Shown: positions 1 through 9,324 of the stretch, one piece after another
How positions within the stretch are numbered: position 1 is the first letter of the stretch
Layout: every line of letters begins with the position of its first letter
The notes under the pieces: model-generated
What the model was told of the DNA's origin: nothing
The model's database searches: none
What the model saw: only the letters and a program-made list of their open reading frames with translations
Program-made: the position numbers and the translations under genes
DNA from: Planctomycetota bacterium
Lineage (GTDB): Bacteria > Planctomycetota > Brocadiia > Brocadiales > Brocadiaceae
DNA length: 50,123 nt
Reading direction: 5' to 3'
NCBI GenBank assembly: GCA_016873165.1
Contig: VGXV01000026.1
Coordinates: forward strand, 1 to 50,123

Positions 1-1
1 A

Positions 2-141
2 GGGAGCATTCCCAATTTTTTGTAAATCAAAATAAAGCCGACCATAAAGGATCGGCGCTACCATGCAATATGTGTCGTAGCGCGGGTGGTTTATCCCCCG
101 CATAATACCTCCACATTTTACAAAAAATTGGGAATGCTCCC
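2..141. repeat. MITE-like element, family A, copy 1
   Basis: A non-coding 140-bp unit has perfect 25-bp terminal inverted repeats at 2-26 and 117-141 (outer end GGGAGCATTCCC, then an A/T-rich TTTTTTGT stretch). Two smaller hairpins lie inside: GCCGA/TCGGC near 37-57 and GCGGG/CCCGC near 91-101. A second copy with closely related ends lies at 26928-27111. No transposase is present, so this looks like a non-autonomous miniature element. The left flank is cut by the window edge, so a target duplication cannot be tested here. From 142 to 280 I see nothing more than the upstream region of the sirtuin gene. Confidence 0.7.
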
Positions 142-280
142 GTATTTTAATGTGGTTTTCCTCTTGGCAACTATGAATTGTATATCATTCCGGAACAGGT
201 TCCGCACCGTTATTTTAAAAACATCCCCCCTGTTATTTGTTTCACAATGAGCACAAAAAAGTACGTATATTGGAAATATC

Positions 281-991
281 ATGATTGTTATAAATCCGTT
301 TGACTATCAGAATATTGTTTTTTTTACCGGGGCGGGGATGTCTGCCGAGAGTGGTATTCCCACTTTCCGCGGTGAGGGAGGCATATGGGATACATATGAT
401 TGGGGGGAATATGCGTGCCAGAGCGCTTTTGACCGTAATCCCATGAAAGTGCTTGAATTCCACGAAATGGGGAGAAAACTATTTCTTGAATGCAAACCCC
501 ATGCAGGCCACTTCGTTATTGCCGGATTAGAGAGAGAGCATCAAAATGTGGTTGTCATAACGCAGAATATTGACGGTATGCATCAGAGGGCGGGGAGTAA
601 GAATGTTATAGAGTTGCATGGCAGTCTTTGGCGGGTTCGATGTCCGCACCACGGTGTTTTTGAAGAGATATCAGAAAAATATTTGCGGCATCAATGCGAC
701 CGGTGTGGTAGCTGGTTACGGCCTGATATCACCTGGTTTGGAGACCTGCTGGATCAGAATATCATAAATGAAGCAACAGAAGTGATAGAAAGATGCAATC
801 TGTTTATTAGTGTAGGCACATCAGGTTTGGTCTGGCCGGCGGCGGGTTTCCCGGAAACGGCAAAACACAATAACGCAATGTGCATCGAGATTAATCCCGG
901 GGAAACTGAAATGTCATATTTGTATCATGAAACAATACGGGATAAGGCGGGCAATGTTCTTCCGAAACTGTTTCAGCGAGGTAAAAAATAG
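281..991 (+). CDS. cobB: SIR2-family NAD-dependent protein deacylase
   Basis: A bacterial sirtuin of 236 residues, the usual length. It removes acyl groups from lysines using NAD+, giving nicotinamide and O-acyl-ADP-ribose, in the cytoplasm. Visible motifs are the NAD-binding GAGMSAESGIPTFRG at 17-31, TQNIDGMHQRAG at 94-105, and the catalytic His113 in ELHGS. The zinc site is atypical: C121, C139 and C142 are present, but the usual second Cys is replaced by a His-rich stretch (H123/H124). The Tyr-x-x-Arg pair that marks desuccinylase-type (class III) sirtuins is not seen at the equivalent place (residues about 60-65 read FHEMGR). Deacetylation is therefore more likely than desuccinylation, by inference. 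The gene is followed 14 bp later by a co-directional membrane-protein gene. Confidence 0.93.
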   Translation: MIVINPFDYQNIVFFTGAGMSAESGIPTFRGEGGIWDTYDWGEYACQSAFDRNPMKVLEFHEMGRKLFLECKPHAGHFVIAGLEREHQNVVVITQNIDGMHQRAGSKNVIELHGSLWRVRCPHHGVFEEISEKYLRHQCDRCGSWLRPDITWFGDLLDQNIINEATEVIERCNLFISVGTSGLVWPAAGFPETAKHNNAMCIEINPGETEMSYLYHETIRDKAGNVLPKLFQRGKK

Positions 992-1005
992 CAAATCTGG
1001 CGCAG

Positions 1006-1662
1006 ATGAATGTGAATATTGAAGGGGATAACGTAAAAAAGGAAGCGGATGTCCTGTATAAATGGGCTTATGTGCTTGCCCTTATTACAATATTTTATAA
1101 TATTGCCGAAGGCGGTATTTCTGTATGTTTCGGACTCGGAGACGAGACTATTTCGCTATTTGGTTTCGGACTGGACTCATTTGTGGAAGTAATTTCGGGC
1201 GTAGGTATATGGCATATGGCGCGGAGGTTGAGGAAGAGTAACAATGCAAGCCCGGATATATTTGAACGACGAGCGCTCAGGATAACGGGCATTGCTTTTT
1301 ATTTGCTTACAGCGGGACTTGCTGTGACTGCTATAGTGAATTTTCTTGCGCAACATCAACCGGAAACCACAATGTGGGGTATTGTTGTCGCATCAGTGTC
1401 TGTTATTACCATGTGGATATTGATTCACTACAAAGTGAAAGTTGGCAAAGCCCTTCAGTCTCAGGCAATATTAGCGGATGCGAATTGTACAAAGGCATGT
1501 GTGTATCTTTCTATCGCGCTCCTTTGCGCGAGCATCGGTTATGAACTCACCGGCATGGGATGGTTTGATTCGTTAGGAGCGATAGTAATCGCCGGGTTTT
1601 CATGGAAAGAGGGCCGGGAATCATTTTTGAAGGCAAAAGGAATCGGATGCAAGTGTAAATGA
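1006..1662 (+). CDS. Cation-efflux (CDF)-like integral membrane protein
   Basis: A protein of 218 residues with about five or six hydrophobic segments. Its TM1-TM2 region carries a GFGLDSFVE stretch near residue 52, resembling the metal-site helix of cation diffusion facilitator transmembrane domains. A second acidic helix (GWFDSLGAIVIAGFSWKEG) near the C-terminus is also typical of that fold. It lacks the cytoplasmic C-terminal domain of full CDF exporters and ends in a short Cys/Lys tail (GCKCK). It belongs to the group of short, TM-domain-only CDF relatives whose substrate is not known. It is 14 bp downstream of the sirtuin gene and probably co-transcribed. The start ATG at 1006 is taken because it gives a short hydrophilic N-terminus before TM1. 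Confidence 0.7.
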   Translation: MNVNIEGDNVKKEADVLYKWAYVLALITIFYNIAEGGISVCFGLGDETISLFGFGLDSFVEVISGVGIWHMARRLRKSNNASPDIFERRALRITGIAFYLLTAGLAVTAIVNFLAQHQPETTMWGIVVASVSVITMWILIHYKVKVGKALQSQAILADANCTKACVYLSIALLCASIGYELTGMGWFDSLGAIVIAGFSWKEGRESFLKAKGIGCKCK

Positions 1663-2362
1663 GATCATCTGCGAGGTAACAAAATAAATGTAAGTTTCAA
1701 AAGAGATATTTAATGAGACCTGCGATAATTTTTAATGGTGTAGTGGCAAGGCATGCCTTGCCACTGAACGAGCAGCTTGAAATTCAACGTCATTAAATTA
1801 AGGATTATTTTATAGAAACAACAGCCTGTATCCCATAGGTGTTAAGTTAAGAAATCCATCTAACCCGAACGAGTAAAAAACCATATAAGGAAAGGTTAAT
1901 TAAAGTGAAGTGAACAATAAACAATATATTAATGTTGGGTTTCGTTCCTCAACCCAACCTACAGTAGTTACAGGTGGGCATTATCCACCAAAAAATGGAA
2001 ACATATTGCATTGGTTGAGTATTGTAAATTAATTGAAATGAGGAATTTGTTAACTGGCAGGCGGTGACATGCCTTACATGATATAAAGGTGTAGGTTGGG
2101 TTGAACGAAGGTGAAACCCAACATTAATGAATTACGGCATTGATTGAAATGTTGAGTTTTGTTTCTCCCTGCCTGTCTGACGGTTGGCAAGGAACTTAAC
2201 CTGTGGAAATATTATTTTCATTGGTACTTATAGTAATTTCTTTTTCTTAACTTAACACCTATGCCCTTTATCCTCTTTTTGTAAGGAGGACTTTTGCGGC
2301 AGGTATTAACTTAATGACATTGGTTTGAAAATTTCAATTATTAACTACAGGGGCGGATTTAA
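1663..2362. repeat. 700-bp gene-free stretch with nested inverted repeats
   Basis: No gene is supported here. A palindrome TAGTGGCAAGGCATGCCTTGCCACT lies near 1740-1764; a close relative with similar downstream bases occurs at 19510-19537. Perfect 20-bp inverted repeats ATAGGTGTTAAGTTAAGAAA at 1835-1854 and 2243-2262 bound a 428-bp unit. Inside it a second inverted pair, TTGGGTT-type, lies at 1929-1962 and 2091-2128, and each of those is itself a hairpin (GTTGGG/CCCAAC). This looks like a MITE-like element (family C) that has received a second palindromic repeat, or simply a nest of intergenic repeats. Confidence 0.6.
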
Positions 2363-3673
2363 ATGGAATGGTATAATCTGGTGAGTTTTTCAGGGATATT
2401 CGTGCTCATGGGCCTGGCATGGGTTTTTTCGTCTCATAAGAGGCTCATTAATTGGAGGGTGATTGTATGGGGACTCATTTTTCAATTACTCTTTGCCCTG
2501 TTCGTCTTTCTTGTTCCCGCGGGGACAAAGATGTTTCTTGTTCTGAATAACCTTGTGGTAGCGATTATGGATTCGGCTACCGAAGGAGCGAAATTTGTAT
2601 TTGGCCGGTTAGCCATTCCCCCCGGAATTGTGAACAGTATGGGTGAGTCGTCAATGGGGTTTTTCTTTGCATTTCAATCCCTTCCCACGATTATATTTTT
2701 TTCAGCATTAATGTCGATCTTGTACTATGTGGGCATCATGTCATTTATAATCAGGATATTTGCTTATCTGTTTACAAAATTCATGCATATTTCCGGCGCC
2801 GAGTCATTAAGCGCGGCGAGTAATATTTTTGTTGGTGTGGAATCGACGCTTACCATAAAACCTCATTTGAGTGAAATGACGCGTTCGGAGTTATGCACGG
2901 TATTAACGGTAGGGATGGCAACGGTTTCTTCAAATATTCTGGCGGTATATGTTTTCTGCTTAAAAGACCAGTTTCCTGCAATTGCCGGCCACCTGATCTC
3001 TGCCTCTTTTCTTTCGGCGCCGGCTGCGCTAATAATGTCAAAGATCATATTGCCTGAATCGGAGACGCCAAAAACACTGGGAATGCATGTTCATCCCCAT
3101 TATGAGAAGGAACGAAATGTATTTGAAGCGGTCATTAACGGCGCAAATGCGGGAGTGAGGCTGATTGTGGGAATTGTCGCCTTATTGATAGCGGTTCTCG
3201 GCCTTGTGGCCCTGATAGATCTGTTTTTACAATTTTTTGGAGGGAAACTCAATTTGCTGTTGGGAATACAGATTGACTGGTCGCTAAAAGGGCTGTTGGG
3301 ATATCTTTTTTACCCTCTTACCATCATCATAGGTGTTCCTGTATCCGATGCAGACGTGATTTCCAAAATTATCGGAGAACGGGCGATTGTTACGGAATTA
3401 ACCGCATATCAGGATTTGGCGGATATAATCGGAAAAGGTGTTCTTCTCCATCCGCGTTCAATCATTATTGCCACCTATGCATTATGCGGATTCGCGCACA
3501 TCGCTTCCCTGGCAATCTTTATGGGGAGTATTACAGCGCTTGTGCCAAACAGAATCCATACATTTACGCAAATAGGATTCAGACCTCTCATTGCCTCGAC
3601 ACTTGCCTGTTTAATGACAGCGTGTGTTGCAGGGACTTTTTGCACAAATACCTCCCTGTTGCTGGGGAAATAA
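2363..3673 (+). CDS. Concentrative nucleoside transporter (CNT/NupC family)
   Basis: An inner-membrane protein of 436 residues, near the usual length of bacterial CNTs, with N-terminal, gate-like middle and C-terminal Nucleos_tra2-type regions recognisable. It would import nucleosides by cation symport. The motif regions aligned by eye are SNIFVGVESTLTIKP (about residues 153-167), matching the family's GQTEAP loop, and GERAIVTELTAYQDL (about 340-354), matching the NEFxAY loop. Both substrate-binding motifs are changed: the Gln-Thr-Glu becomes Val-Glu-Ser and the Asn of NEF becomes Thr. The substrate may therefore not be a standard nucleoside. The gene lies 89 bp upstream of the R-M island, apparently unrelated to it. 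Confidence 0.85.
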   Translation: MEWYNLVSFSGIFVLMGLAWVFSSHKRLINWRVIVWGLIFQLLFALFVFLVPAGTKMFLVLNNLVVAIMDSATEGAKFVFGRLAIPPGIVNSMGESSMGFFFAFQSLPTIIFFSALMSILYYVGIMSFIIRIFAYLFTKFMHISGAESLSAASNIFVGVESTLTIKPHLSEMTRSELCTVLTVGMATVSSNILAVYVFCLKDQFPAIAGHLISASFLSAPAALIMSKIILPESETPKTLGMHVHPHYEKERNVFEAVINGANAGVRLIVGIVALLIAVLGLVALIDLFLQFFGGKLNLLLGIQIDWSLKGLLGYLFYPLTIIIGVPVSDADVISKIIGERAIVTELTAYQDLADIIGKGVLLHPRSIIIATYALCGFAHIASLAIFMGSITALVPNRIHTFTQIGFRPLIASTLACLMTACVAGTFCTNTSLLLGK

Positions 3674-3762
3674 ACATTTCTTTCTGAAAAGCATTTTGCT
3701 ATACTTCTTCCGTAATTTTTTGTTTATGAACGAACAAAAAAATGACAGGGGATTAAAGGATA

Positions 3763-5628
3763 ATGGATGGAAAGTCATTGAATATTACGGAAGAAAAGCT
3801 GAACAAACTCAAAGAGATTATTCCTGAGGCGTTCACCGAAAACAAGATTGATTGGGAAAAACTGAAAGCCGCTTTGGGTGAAAATATAGAATTTAAAAAC
3901 GAGCGCTATGTTTTAAACTGGGCGGGAAAATCGGATGCCTTCCGTGTCCTTCAATCACCAACGACAGCTACTCTTGCACCTTGCAAAAAGGAATCCGTTA
4001 ATTTCGATGATACGGAAAACATCTTCATCGAAGGTGAAAATCTTGAAGTCCTGAAAATTCTTCAAAAATCCTACTTTGGCAAGATCAAGATGATTTACAT
4101 TGACCCACCTTACAATACCGGGAATGATACTTTTATATATCCCGATAAATTTTCGGAAACAAAAGAGGAATATCTGAGCCGCATAGGCGATAAGGATGAA
4201 TCCGGATATATGACCCGTGAGGGACTGTTTCGTAAAAACAGCAAAGACAGCGGGCATTTTCACAGCAACTGGCTTTCCATGATGTACCCCCGCTTATTTC
4301 TGGCAAGAAATTTATTGAAGGATGACGGGGTGATTTTTGTTTCTATCGACGATAACGAAATTCATAATTTGCGTCTCTTGATGAATGAGGTGTTTGGGGA
4401 GGAGAATTTTGTTGATTTATTAGTATGGAAAAAATCTTATGGCGGAGGAGCAAAAGTAAAATACGTTGTCGGTTTACATGAATACGTGTTGTGCTATGCA
4501 AAATCAATTGATTCAATTTTATGTATTGATTTACCACCTGATCCAGAATCTATAAAATATTATACAGGAAGGGATGAAAAGTTTAATATTCGAGGTCCTT
4601 TTCGTACTCAACCTTTAGCGACAACGAGTATGGATGAAAGACCTAATTTAAGATTTCCTATTATCTGGAAAGATGAAGAAATATGGCCGGAAAAACAATG
4701 GCAATGGTCTAAAGAAAAAGTTGAAAAAGCTTTAAAAAACAATGAATTAATTATTTCAAAGACATCTGGTAAATGCTCAGTTAGATACAAACAATATTTA
4801 AAAGATGAAGATGGAAATGAACGATCTTCAAAATTATTCTCAGTTTTAGAAGGTCCGTATACACAAGTAGGAACCAATGAGATAAACAATTATTTTGGGA
4901 ATGGCAAAATATTTTCATTTCCTAAACCTTCAAAGTTAATAAAACACTTAGGACAAATTACGTGGAATGAAAAAGATTGCTTGATTCTTGATTTCTTTGC
5001 TGGTTCTTGCCCCACTGCCCAAGCTGTTTTAGACTTAAACAAAGAAGACAGCGGCAACCGTAAATTTATCTGTGTCCAGTTGCCCGAAAAATGCGATGAA
5101 AACTCCGAAGCGTTTAAAGCCGGATATAAGACCATCGCTGAAATCGGAAAAGAACGCATCCGCCGGGTTATTAAAAAAATAAAGGAAGAACAGAAAGGGA
5201 AACTTAATTTTGACGGCAATACTGGCGAGCAGAATTTGGGTTTTAAGGTTTTTAAACTGTGTGAGTCCAATTTCAAAATCTGGCGGACAAATATTGAGGA
5301 TGAAGGACAACTGGTAAAGCAATTGCAACTGCACCTCGACCCTCTGGACAAAAACGCAAGGACAGAAGGTGTGCTTTATGAACTTTTATTAAAATCCGGC
5401 GTTTCCTTTACGGCTAAGATTGAAGAAATAAACGGTTTTTACCTTGTTAACAGCAACGAAATAGCGATGGTTTTGGAAAAAATTGATAAAGACATTATTA
5501 AGACGGTTATAGAAGTAAAACCAAAAAAGGTAATAACGCTTGACCGCCTCTTTAACAAAAACGACCAGTTAAAAACAAATACCGCGTTGCAGATGAAAGA
5601 CGCAGGGATTGAATTCAAGGTGGTGTGA
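3763..5628 (+). CDS. mod: Type III restriction-modification DNA methyltransferase (Mod)
   Basis: A beta-class N6-adenine methyltransferase of 621 residues that both recognises the site and methylates it, and forms the type III complex with Res. Catalytic motif IV DPPYNTGN is at about residue 114 and lies before SAM-binding motif I (DFFAGS, about 410), the order expected for Mod. Motif I reads FAGSC where FAGSG is commoner. The target-recognition region (about residues 210-405, bases 4390-4975) is visibly more AT-rich than the ends of the gene, as expected if recognition domains have been exchanged. The start ATG 3763 has AAAGGA just upstream. The stop codon abuts the next methylase gene. Unusually, the matching res gene is not next but three genes downstream. 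Confidence 0.93.
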   Translation: MDGKSLNITEEKLNKLKEIIPEAFTENKIDWEKLKAALGENIEFKNERYVLNWAGKSDAFRVLQSPTTATLAPCKKESVNFDDTENIFIEGENLEVLKILQKSYFGKIKMIYIDPPYNTGNDTFIYPDKFSETKEEYLSRIGDKDESGYMTREGLFRKNSKDSGHFHSNWLSMMYPRLFLARNLLKDDGVIFVSIDDNEIHNLRLLMNEVFGEENFVDLLVWKKSYGGGAKVKYVVGLHEYVLCYAKSIDSILCIDLPPDPESIKYYTGRDEKFNIRGPFRTQPLATTSMDERPNLRFPIIWKDEEIWPEKQWQWSKEKVEKALKNNELIISKTSGKCSVRYKQYLKDEDGNERSSKLFSVLEGPYTQVGTNEINNYFGNGKIFSFPKPSKLIKHLGQITWNEKDCLILDFFAGSCPTAQAVLDLNKEDSGNRKFICVQLPEKCDENSEAFKAGYKTIAEIGKERIRRVIKKIKEEQKGKLNFDGNTGEQNLGFKVFKLCESNFKIWRTNIEDEGQLVKQLQLHLDPLDKNARTEGVLYELLLKSGVSFTAKIEEINGFYLVNSNEIAMVLEKIDKDIIKTVIEVKPKKVITLDRLFNKNDQLKTNTALQMKDAGIEFKVV

Positions 5629-5630
5629 AT

Positions 5631-8600
5631 ATGGAAAAACTGAATCAGATATTCAAGCGCCTGAAAATGGACAGACAGAATGGCTTGTTTATAATTGCTG
5701 AGAATAAATGGCGTGATATCCTATCACCACGGTTTTGTGGGTTGATAGATGAAAAATTAAAACCAACAGCTTTCTTCTGCCTTAAAAACAAACCGCTGGT
5801 TTTGTTCTATGATTCACCTGCAAACAAAGAGGAACTTTTTAAAGCCATATGGAATTTTAACGAATCACCGGTTGTTATTGTTAATGAGCCTGACACAGTG
5901 GAAATCTTTAACGGTTTCTCATACCTGAAAGACGAATCTACTCTGGGAAAACTGGAAGAGGAGCAAAATCTTGATAATTTTTCCTATTTTGAACTGGTTA
6001 CAGGAAAATCTTTAGAGAAATATCACCGTGAACTTAAATACCAGAACAGGGTAGATTATCACCTTCTCGATAACATTCGTGCAGTGCGGGAAATTCTTAA
6101 AGAAAAACATAACATTGAGGATTATCTTGCAAATGCGCTTATAGGGAAGTGTATATTTGTACGATATTTGATAGACCGGAAAGTAAGAATAAGGTTTGAT
6201 GGCAAATTACAGGAGTGGGAAAATGCGGATTTCTGTGAACTCCTGGGTGATAAAAAAAGAGTAATCGAGTTTTTCAAATATTTGCAAGATCATTTTAACG
6301 GTGAAGCGTTTCTGATTAATGATAGTCAATTGCATAACGTTTCTCAAAAGGCATTTGATGTATTAAGACGTCTTTTGGAAGGAACAGAAATAAGAAGTGG
6401 ACAAAGAACACTGTTTGACATATATGATTTTTCTATAATCCCTGTTGAGTTTATAAGCAATGTATATGAATTTTTTATCGGTGAAGAAAATCAGGCTAAA
6501 AAAGGTGCATATTATACACCTAAATTTCTTGTAGATTATATTCTTACAGATACTGTTGAAAACTATTTTGATGAAAATTCAGGACAGTATAATTGCAAAG
6601 TACTTGATCCAGCATGCGGTTCCGGCATTTTTTTGGTTGAAGCATTAAGGCGGATTATCGAACAATATCGGAGGCTGAATAATGAAAAGATTTCCAAGCA
6701 AGTATTAAAGAAACTCGCTGAAGATAATATTTTCGGAATTGATAACGATATACAAGCTATTAATGTTGCAATTTTTTCCATATATCTTGCACTACTCGAT
6801 TATCAGGAACCTAAAGATATCGAAGATTTTACATTTCCGAAGTTACTGCAAAACGGGAATTTTTTTGTTGCTGATTTTTTTGATACGACTGCGAAATACA
6901 ATTCACGCTTTAGTGAAATCGAATTCGATTTTATTATCGGCAACCCCCCGTGGAAACGAGGGGCATTTCAAGCAGGAATATATATTGAAAACAGAAGACA
7001 AAAAGAAGAGGAATTAAATTGGGCAAACAACTTTCCTGAACTAATAATAAGCAATAAGGAGATCGCGCAGGCATTTTTATTAAGGACCAGTGATTTTAGC
7101 AATAAAAATACAAAATGCGCTTTAATTGTTACCAGCAAAACTTTATATAATCTCAAAGCAAATAAATTCAGATACTATTTCTTGCACAACTACTTTGTTG
7201 ATAAAGTTTTTGAATTAGCTCCGGTTAGAAGAGAAGTTTTTGATAAATCAAACGACAAAGCCATTGCGCCAGCAGCAATACTGTTTTTTCGATATGCTCA
7301 TGGAGCGCAAACCGACGCCAACATGCTGGTCCATTTAGCTTTGAAGCCTAATCAGTTCTTTTCTTTGTTTAAGATTCTTGTGCTTCAAAGGCCAGATATA
7401 AAAAAAGTTTTACAAAAGCGGCTTAGAGAATACGACTATCTATGGAAAGTTTTGGTTTATGGCAGCTATCTTGATTTTAATTTAATCAAGAGGTTGAAAG
7501 ATGATTATAAATCATTCTCAGAAGTTATTGGAAAAAAAGATGCTATTATTGGAGAAGGCGTACAAGTTGGAGATACGGAATTATATAAGGTAGATAGTTA
7601 TCTTGATAAACCTTTTATTGATACTAGAAAAGACCATATATTTCCATTTTTTATTCATCTTGATCCAAATTCAAAATGGAAGCATAAATTTGTTCACAGA
7701 AAAAGAAATAAAGAATTATTTAATCCTCCTGCTCTTCTTACAACACGTGGAATTGGAAATGATTTTAAAGCCAACACGGCAATACTATATACCGAAGCTA
7801 TTTTTACTCACTCTATTACCTCAGTTAAAACAAGCAATAAGAATTTAAATATTCTTAGAACTGCAAATGGTATCATGTATTCCAATTTGTTTTCTTATTA
7901 TACACTCATATTAGCTTCATCAACGGGTATTGAACGTGAGCAGCTACACGATAAAGAAAAATTCTCTTTCCCATTCATTGACGATTCTAAAATAGCAGAA
8001 ACAGTCAAACAAATTGAAAATATTAGTAAGCAGCTTTACGAAGAAAAAAAACAAATCATAAATCCAAAAGTACAAAAATTAGAAGCAAACAAACAAGCAC
8101 TTATTACGCAGCTTGATGATGAAATATTCAATAGTTTTGATCTGGATGAACAGGAACGTGCCCTTGTTGATTATGCAGTCAATATTACTATTCCGCTAAT
8201 TATGAAGCATAAAGGATACGAACAAAAACTTTTTTCTTTTATTCCATTCAGGGACAAATTGTTAGAGGACCACACAAATATATTTCTCTCCCGTTTTGCA
8301 ACTTCATTCAGAGAAAAACATCTTAAAGCGGAGATATGGCATACTGTAAATATTGTTGGAATCTTTTTTAAAGTCGTACCAAATAACTTTCCTGATCAAC
8401 AAACAATTGAATGGCAGCAGAAGACAAATGAAATGTTATTGAATAAAATTGTGTCATTAGGCATTGAAAAAGTTACAGAAGAGTTATTTATTCAGAAAGA
8501 TATCCGGGGTTTTGAGAAAAAAGGATTTTATATAATAAAGCCTAACGAAAAAAGGCTCTGGCATAAAGCGATTGGATATCTTGATACTAATGAATTCATG

Positions 8601-8648
8601 GATGCGATACTCAAGGCAGGTAAAGAGGAATATAATGGACAATCTTAA
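5631..8648 (+). CDS. Eco57I/type IIG-like N6-adenine DNA methylase
   Basis: A large gamma-type adenine methylase of about 1005 residues. Motif I DPACGSGIFL is at about residue 327, preceded by the GAYYTP signature of this family, and catalytic motif IV NPPW is at about 437. The long C-terminal part (about 600-1000) should hold target recognition. The N-terminal 110 residues resemble the nuclease domain that precedes such methylases (a predicted KNKPLVLFYD strand, then an IFNGF turn), but the acidic and Lys catalytic residues are not where expected. It may be nuclease-dead, an inference. ATG 5631 is chosen because AAGGTGG at 5617-5623 is well spaced; GTG 5625 in the same frame would overlap mod by 4 bp. 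The gene is AT-rich compared with mod ends and res. Two methylases in one operon are unusual for type III. Confidence 0.85.
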   Translation: MEKLNQIFKRLKMDRQNGLFIIAENKWRDILSPRFCGLIDEKLKPTAFFCLKNKPLVLFYDSPANKEELFKAIWNFNESPVVIVNEPDTVEIFNGFSYLKDESTLGKLEEEQNLDNFSYFELVTGKSLEKYHRELKYQNRVDYHLLDNIRAVREILKEKHNIEDYLANALIGKCIFVRYLIDRKVRIRFDGKLQEWENADFCELLGDKKRVIEFFKYLQDHFNGEAFLINDSQLHNVSQKAFDVLRRLLEGTEIRSGQRTLFDIYDFSIIPVEFISNVYEFFIGEENQAKKGAYYTPKFLVDYILTDTVENYFDENSGQYNCKVLDPACGSGIFLVEALRRIIEQYRRLNNEKISKQVLKKLAEDNIFGIDNDIQAINVAIFSIYLALLDYQEPKDIEDFTFPKLLQNGNFFVADFFDTTAKYNSRFSEIEFDFIIGNPPWKRGAFQAGIYIENRRQKEEELNWANNFPELIISNKEIAQAFLLRTSDFSNKNTKCALIVTSKTLYNLKANKFRYYFLHNYFVDKVFELAPVRREVFDKSNDKAIAPAAILFFRYAHGAQTDANMLVHLALKPNQFFSLFKILVLQRPDIKKVLQKRLREYDYLWKVLVYGSYLDFNLIKRLKDDYKSFSEVIGKKDAIIGEGVQVGDTELYKVDSYLDKPFIDTRKDHIFPFFIHLDPNSKWKHKFVHRKRNKELFNPPALLTTRGIGNDFKANTAILYTEAIFTHSITSVKTSNKNLNILRTANGIMYSNLFSYYTLILASSTGIEREQLHDKEKFSFPFIDDSKIAETVKQIENISKQLYEEKKQIINPKVQKLEANKQALITQLDDEIFNSFDLDEQERALVDYAVNITIPLIMKHKGYEQKLFSFIPFRDKLLEDHTNIFLSRFATSFREKHLKAEIWHTVNIVGIFFKVVPNNFPDQQTIEWQQKTNEMLLNKIVSLGIEKVTEELFIQKDIRGFEKKGFYIIKPNEKRLWHKAIGYLDTNEFMDAILKAGKEEYNGQS

Positions 8649-9324
8649 TGCCTGTATTTTCCAATATAGAAACGAACCCTATGAACTTGAGTTTGAAAGA
8701 ATTCTTACCGGCATTACAGCATGTTATAAAATGATGATTAAAGATAACGTTTCAGTACCGTCAAATGATGAAGACAGAATAAGAGATGTACTTTACAACA
8801 ACTACTTAAACAACAATAGAGTAAGAAATAACTTAAAGTTAAATTATTACATTTTTGATTGTGAAGTGGCTGAATATGATAAAAATGGAAATTTAGCAGG
8901 TTTTTTGGACTTGAAAGTATCAACGCAAAATAGGTTTTTTGACAGTAATGCATACTATAGCATTGAATGCAAAAGACTTGATAATAAAAAACTTTCAGGA
9001 GTTACAGGTTTAAATGCAGATTATATTAAAGAAGGAATTATGCGGTTCGTTACAGAACGGTATTCATCTCATAGTGGCATAAATGGCATGATTGGTTTTG
9101 TGGTTGAAAAAATAAATATCGATAGCAATATCAAAAGTATTAACGAATTATTAATCAATAATTTTAAAGATGCAAATACCCAAAAAAAACTCACACATGT
9201 TGGCTTTATTAAAAAGTTCAAACATTCCTATTATTCTATTCATACTGATATTGAAAATAAGAAAATCAAGCTGTATCACCTGATGTTTGACTTGTCAAAA
9301 AATATAAAGGGTGGCACATTATGA
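8635..9324 (+). CDS. Unknown protein in R-M island, candidate PD-(D/E)xK nuclease
   Basis: Not recognised as a named family. The protein has 229 residues from ATG 8635, which is preceded by AGAGGA and overlaps the methylase stop by 14 bp; an in-frame ATG at 8572 is buried too deep in the upstream gene. The middle shows a pattern compatible with a PD-(D/E)xK nuclease core: D92 in a GFLDLK strand, then E111-C-K113 in a YYSIECKRL strand about 19 residues later. The surrounding region is basic and rich in Asn, Lys and Tyr. AT-rich composition matches the upstream methylase more than res. Being locked between a methylase and a small gene, it may provide cleavage for the second methylase, or act as an accessory subunit. 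The function is inferred only. Confidence 0.55.
   Translation: MDNLNACIFQYRNEPYELEFERILTGITACYKMMIKDNVSVPSNDEDRIRDVLYNNYLNNNRVRNNLKLNYYIFDCEVAEYDKNGNLAGFLDLKVSTQNRFFDSNAYYSIECKRLDNKKLSGVTGLNADYIKEGIMRFVTERYSSHSGINGMIGFVVEKINIDSNIKSINELLINNFKDANTQKKLTHVGFIKKFKHSYYSIHTDIENKKIKLYHLMFDLSKNIKGGTL

Noticed and set aside
8572..8634. Longer start for the candidate nuclease gene
   Set aside because: The upstream ATG lies 77 bp within the methylase gene without a ribosome site, while 8635 has AGAGGA at the right distance.
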